This document shows positions 60,401 to 64,000 of a stretch of 64,000 nt of DNA, one piece after another (the stretch's first letter is position 1; the number at the start of each line of letters is the position of its first letter). The DNA is taken from assembly GCA_903813345.2 (NCBI GenBank), contig CAIIXF020000010.1:21961181-22025180 (forward strand). Reading direction: 5' to 3'. This stretch comes from Owenia fusiformis. Lineage: Eukaryota; Annelida; Polychaeta; Sabellida; Oweniidae. The notes below the pieces were generated by a model. That model did not search any database, was not told the origin of the DNA, and worked only from the letters and a program-made list of their open reading frames with translations. The position numbers and the translations under genes were made by a program.

Positions 60401-63400
60401 TTATTTCATGACTTTTGTTGAAGATTAAAAAACATTTCAAAATATTTTTGTTTGGTACCGAAGCACAAGATATAACGTGACTTTCGATTGGCTGTTGTTG
60501 TTTGTTGAAATTACGGTGATTTTGATTGGCTATGATAGACTCATTTCTTAATTGTCGTTCGCAAATCGAGTGCATTATCAGTATGCCGGATGTAGGAAAG
60601 AAATTGAAAAATCGAGCCGGCATCTAAGTCGAAAAAGTCGGCAGTTTGGAAGTATTTTGGGACTCCGATATCACAAGGTAAACGAATTGGTGATAGTACA
60701 CCATGCAGACTATGTGAAATGCCGATCTCATTCGCGGCAGATGCTTTATATTTGATTTAATTGACGTATTTCTGAATGTGATTTTGAAAAGTGAAACTGA
60801 AAGTGAAAGTGAAACTGTCATCATCAGACGATTGTATCATTTTTAGTGTTCTGTCTGTCCCGTCCCGTCCCGAAAGTACCGTATCCCGAGACCATTTGTA
60901 CCGATCCAAACCGTACCGATTTCTTTTGACCGTGACACCAATAATATATACCTTGAATTTTAGTGGAGTCTGTGTACATAATATGTGTTTTTTTAATACC
61001 TTGAAGCTTCTGATTTCTGAGCAATTCTAAACCGACCAAAATCAGTACAATTTAGTTTGATCAATATGTACATGTTCCTCATGTTTTTGCAAGGTGATTC
61101 TAGGGGGGGGATCAACACACTCAGGCTGTTGGTTAAGTCAGCAAGTACAGTATAGTGAATGATACATGACATGCAATATGCAATTAGTTTTATCTTTGTT
61201 AATATTGTACTAAACTAAATCTCAATTTAGAGTGGTTGTGGAGAAATATGGTAAGTGAAATTTTTGGCCAGAGAAGGAAGAAACAGCCTGCCAAAAATTG
61301 GCCTGAGAAAAAATGATATGGCTTGTTAAAATCTGGCAGGCCTGCCAAAATGTCTAGGTTAAAAAAATCCTTATTTCATGCACTGGTTTAAGTACAGTAT
61401 TACCTCATCTCAATAGACCTAGCACTGAGTAGCAAAGTACTGAAATCTTAAACCTTTAAATTGAGAGATATAATAAATCAGATATCTTACATAAACAGTG
61501 ACTTCATTAGCAGCAGGCACCAGGCGAGGCGAGGTACTCTGCACTAATGTAATCTGTCATTATATTGATGATACATGTAATTCTCATGTTCTTTTTCATG
61601 TTTTCCAGGGCTAAGATGGATGAAGTACAAAATCTTGTCAAGAAGGACAATCAAGTGAATGGGGATTCAAAATCAGAATGTGAGGAAAGCAGCAAAGATG
61701 CTGATTATGAAAACTCCAACTCTAATTCTGATCCAGAAGAAAATGGTAAAACATTTGAGTTAGATAATAACATAGACAAAATGGAAAATGGAGACTCTAT
61801 GTCAACATCAGAGAAATTGGACAAATGTGACTCTAATGGGGATACTAAGTCAGAAAAAGAAACTGAAATTAATTCTATTAATAATAAGACAAATGAAACA
61901 GATGGTGCTGCACCTGGCAATAATAAAACTGAAGCCAGCAATGAGGAGGAGAATAAATCCAAGTCAAATTATGACAATATCGACCAAAACAATGAAATTC
62001 CAGCAAAGGGGAGTAACGATTTAGGACTACCTCAGGATTTTAGTATGAAATCAAAAACTGTAAAGGCAGTCTCTGTTAGTGTGAATGGTGATAGTGATAA
62101 AGAGAATGTGGATGCCGATGGACCAATGGATCTCAGTGCACCTATGGATTTAAGTGTAGGCTCAAAGCCCAAAAAGGCTGCCTCAGACCCTGATATCATT
62201 ATGCTCTCAGATGATTCAAGCGATGAGGTCTCTCTAGCTGTTGCAAAAAGGCTTGAGGATATGACCGAATCTGAAATTGAAGAAAGGAAAAAACTAATTC
62301 GCAAACGTCAGAATGAGTTACGCAATGAAGAAGCAAAACTAGTGCTGCTGAAGAAGATACGACAAAGCCAGTCCGTGCCAGCGTCATCAGAATCTCAGCA
62401 ATCTGCCCCAGCTAAAATGATCCCACGTGGCCCCGCTCCGCCCCCTCTTACACGTGGGGGTGTACCAATGGATCGTGATCGAGACCGTGATCGCAAGCCT
62501 AATGTGCCACCTCAGTTACACCGAGCACACCAGCAACCTGCCCAAGCAAGATCAACTACACAGCCTCCTCCCTTAGTAATGGCACCCCAGAGGCAGCAGA
62601 ACATGCACTCCTCTGGATCCACAGCCACTAACTACCTACAGCAGAGTCATAGGCCTGTGCAACAACCAACACCCCCTGTTGACACACAAACTCCTGCCCA
62701 GCGCCAGGCAGCCGCCAAATTAGCTCTACGCAAGCAACTAGAGAAAACATTGCTTCAGATCCCTCCTCCCAAACCTCCACCCCCAGAGATGAATTTTGTG
62801 CCAAGCTTGGCAAGCAACGAATTCATTTATCTCATTGGGCTGGAAGAGGCTGTGAAGTTCATCACAGATACAGATGCCAAGGCTAAAGGTCAGATGGCAG
62901 ATGTTAAATATATTTTCAATCCTTTCACATGTGTGCAATGTGGCAGTGATTTCACTCCAGTTTGGAAACGGGATAAACCTGGTTCTAAGAATGTCATATG
63001 TGAGCAGTGTGTCACGACCAATCAGAAAAAGGCCCTAAAACAAGAGCATACAAATCGTCTTAAGTCTGCATTTGTGAAAGCACTTCAACAAGAGCAGGAG
63101 ATCGAGCAAAGGATGCAGCAGCAACAGAAATCTGCGGCTGCAGCTGCATCTTCAACAGTACAGCATCACGCAACATCAGCACCAAGCACAACTTCAGCCA
63201 CTTTTACATCAACAGCACATCAGAACTTGGTACCCGCGCATGCACATAGCTCCCGACCGTCATCTTCCCAGGGGTCTCATATAAATATCCCAGCTTATAA
63301 TCCACGTCTTACTTTTCCTTACCAAGTAGGCTATAAGCCACAGGATAATGCACATAGGCAATATCTCCTTGATATGATCCCACGATCCAATACAGTCTTG

Positions 63401-63412
63401 TGGAAGAGTTGA
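54445..63412 (+). CDS. GATAD2: GATAD2 (p66), NuRD complex subunit
   Basis: Two coding exons, 54445-54539 and 61609-63412, joined AA|G in frame across a 7.07-kb GT-AG intron; 632 aa. Exon 1 gives a KRPREEDSE...KKAKMDE start like vertebrate p66. Exon 2 holds an acidic Ser/Asn-rich region, PxDLS-like motifs (173-177 PQDFS, 204-208 and 210-214 PMDLS), a SIM-like DIIMLSDD (227-234), the CR1 coiled coil (about 253-286) that binds MBD2/3, and a Pro/Gln-rich linker with an alternating Asp-Arg tract. AAAKLALRKQLEKTLL (399-414) follows. The CR2 GATA-type zinc finger (C473, C476, C496, C499), a basic/Gln helix and the C-terminal YLLDMIP motif complete it. p66 links MBD proteins to CHD4 in the nuclear NuRD repressor. 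The ATG at 61616 inside exon 2 would lose the conserved start. Confidence 0.96.
57185..57365 (+). mobile_element. TTTGGCGGAT MITE, copy 2
   Basis: AATTTGGCGGATCTATCAAA and TCCGCCAAATTAAGTAGC motifs in both orientations. It is the reverse-oriented relative of 10090-10320. Confidence 0.55.
57499..58362 (+). mobile_element. MITE family B, longer copy
   Basis: Ends CAGTCAATATGG / ..CATTTCGACTG with 4-bp duplications TTTA (57495-57498 and 58363-58366). Matches 24038-24557 almost base for base at both ends; about 345 bp (57699-58045) are unique to this copy and include GGCGCATGCGCA near 57797. Inserted in the 56888-58450 element. Confidence 0.82.
58690..58830. repeat. Palindromic block with two TGACGTCA sites and paired TGCGCA
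   Basis: GTGACGTCAGCGGG (around 58727) and CCCGCTGACGTCAC (around 58761) are inverted copies, so perfect CRE octamers occur at 58727-58734 and 58765-58772. To the right, CGTCTGCGCA...TGCGCAGACG (about 58800-58828) forms a second inverted pair. Confidence 0.75.
59010..59177. repeat. Inverted repeat with ~80-bp arms
   Basis: AAATAGTGACTGCC at the left and GGCAGTCACTATTT at the right. Inner arms such as GGAATATCCTCTACAATGTA pair exactly, with a few-base centre near 59094 (GCCTGCGACTTC). Only scattered mismatches. Confidence 0.85.
60222..61385. mobile_element. hAT-like element, ~1.16 kb
   Basis: Ends CAGTGCGCGAAATAG / TTATTTCATGCACTG, flanked by GGTTTAAG (60214-60221 and 61385-61392), an 8-bp duplication if the final G is shared. 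Subterminal 'ggccattggcctg' and 'ggcctgccaaaa' motifs mark both ends. It contains the ~300-bp module shared with 40648-41426 and a CCGTCCCG-rich segment, but no transposase frame. Confidence 0.75.
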
Positions 63413-64000
63413 TGGGAACAGGCTTCAAGACATTTGTAGACTATTTAGAAATATTGAGTACTTAGTGTTCCACAATGTTTCAGTGAGGCTAGAGTAATTA
63501 ATAAAATGTTTAGACTTCCTTTAGATTTCCTTTTTTAAACTTGAACATTTGAGAAATGATATGCCAAGTGTGGCATTTGGTGGAAAATAAACCATATACT
63601 TTTATCATATTTCATCTATTTTGACATAAGCAAGTTATGTTATTCATAATTAGTAAAACTAAGTTAAGATAAAAAGAAGACTGAAATTTGAAAAAAAGAA
63701 AACATCATCATTATCCGAAAATAAAGGAATTGCTAAACATAGAATTGAATTACTCTAGCCATGCAATAAATGCATTGTAAACTGAAACAATAGATCCATT
63801 GTATATTGTACAAAAATGCGTAGTAATTTATTTATAATTCATATCAAGGTCCAAAGAACCCCTCATTTATTTAGTATTGTACATCCCCATGTGTAAAAAC
63901 TTTTTTATGGTCTTGTCTTGTTTATTATTCGCCAATTCTTGATTTTATGTTTTTCTTTTTAAGTTATACCTCCATGCCTGTCACTATGCCATATGTGAAT
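63413..64000 (+). other. GATAD2: GATAD2 3' UTR
   Basis: AT-rich sequence after the stop codon with AATAAA at 63500-63505 and 63586-63591, and further A-rich candidates near 63720. The transcript end cannot be fixed from sequence; the UTR may run past the window. Confidence 0.6.

Larger units (their letters stand above)
54540..61608 (+). other. GATAD2: GATAD2 intron 1, transposon-filled
   Basis: The single 7.07-kb coding-region intron. It contains a mariner-type foldback (56888-58450) with nested MITEs, CRE/NRF1-bearing palindromes (58690-58830), an 80-bp-arm palindrome (59010-59177) and an hAT-like element (60222-61385). Nothing specific was recognised in 54550-56880 or 59200-60200. Confidence 0.85.

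Noticed and set aside
61705-62938. Several minus-strand open frames and a second plus frame under GATAD2 exon 2
   Set aside because: Shadows of the real coding frame, which carries all the conserved p66 motifs.
1-64000. tRNA, rRNA or snRNA genes
   Set aside because: I looked for tRNA B-box-like GGTTCGA motifs and for obvious conserved RNA sequences and saw none; a covariance-model scan would be decisive.

Overview
This is an AT-rich, intron-rich nuclear sequence from an animal. It looks like a non-vertebrate, probably marine bilaterian (mollusc, echinoderm, hemichordate or similar). The gene content is metazoan, GATAD2 appears once in the window instead of as recognisable vertebrate A/B paralogs, and intergenic and intronic DNA is packed with small inverted-repeat DNA transposons. 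I cannot name the species. I found no prokaryotic, plasmid, CRISPR, viral, rRNA or tRNA feature.

Four protein-coding genes could be assembled exon by exon. All joins keep frame across GT-AG introns and reproduce family-specific motifs. (1) An SLC25A45/47/48-type mitochondrial carrier is on the minus strand (8232-12886, 5 exons, 374 aa). (2) An EPHX4-type membrane-anchored epoxide hydrolase is on the minus strand (22898-30621, 6 exons, 347 aa, catalytic residues intact). (3) MAU2, the SCC4 subunit of the cohesin loader, is on the plus strand (30865-45540, 18 coding exons, 594 aa) and includes an 18-nt microexon. (4) GATAD2, the p66 subunit of the NuRD complex, is on the plus strand (54445-63412, 2 coding exons, 632 aa).

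Layout: 1-8.2 kb has no gene and is rich in foldback repeats. The carrier gene occupies 8.2-12.9 kb. A gene-free stretch at 12.9-22.9 kb holds several complete non-autonomous transposons. EPHX4 and MAU2 lie head to head, with only 243 bp between their start codons (probable bidirectional promoter). A gap of about 9 kb at 45.5-54.4 kb holds mariner-like elements and a possible noncoding first exon of GATAD2. GATAD2 ends near the right edge, followed by its 3' UTR.

MAU2 and GATAD2 are tandem neighbours here and also on human chromosome 19p13.11, so the pair looks like an ancient linkage. The gene products do not form one pathway: MAU2 (cohesin loading) and GATAD2 (NuRD repression) act on chromatin, EPHX4 is a membrane hydrolase, and the SLC25 protein is a mitochondrial inner-membrane carrier. 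I found no new multi-gene system. The most unusual signals are an exon-like ORF with a splice donor inside an hAT-like element, a splice donor created at the junction of a tandem duplication in MAU2, the MAU2 microexon, and several transposon families with readable termini and target-site duplications.
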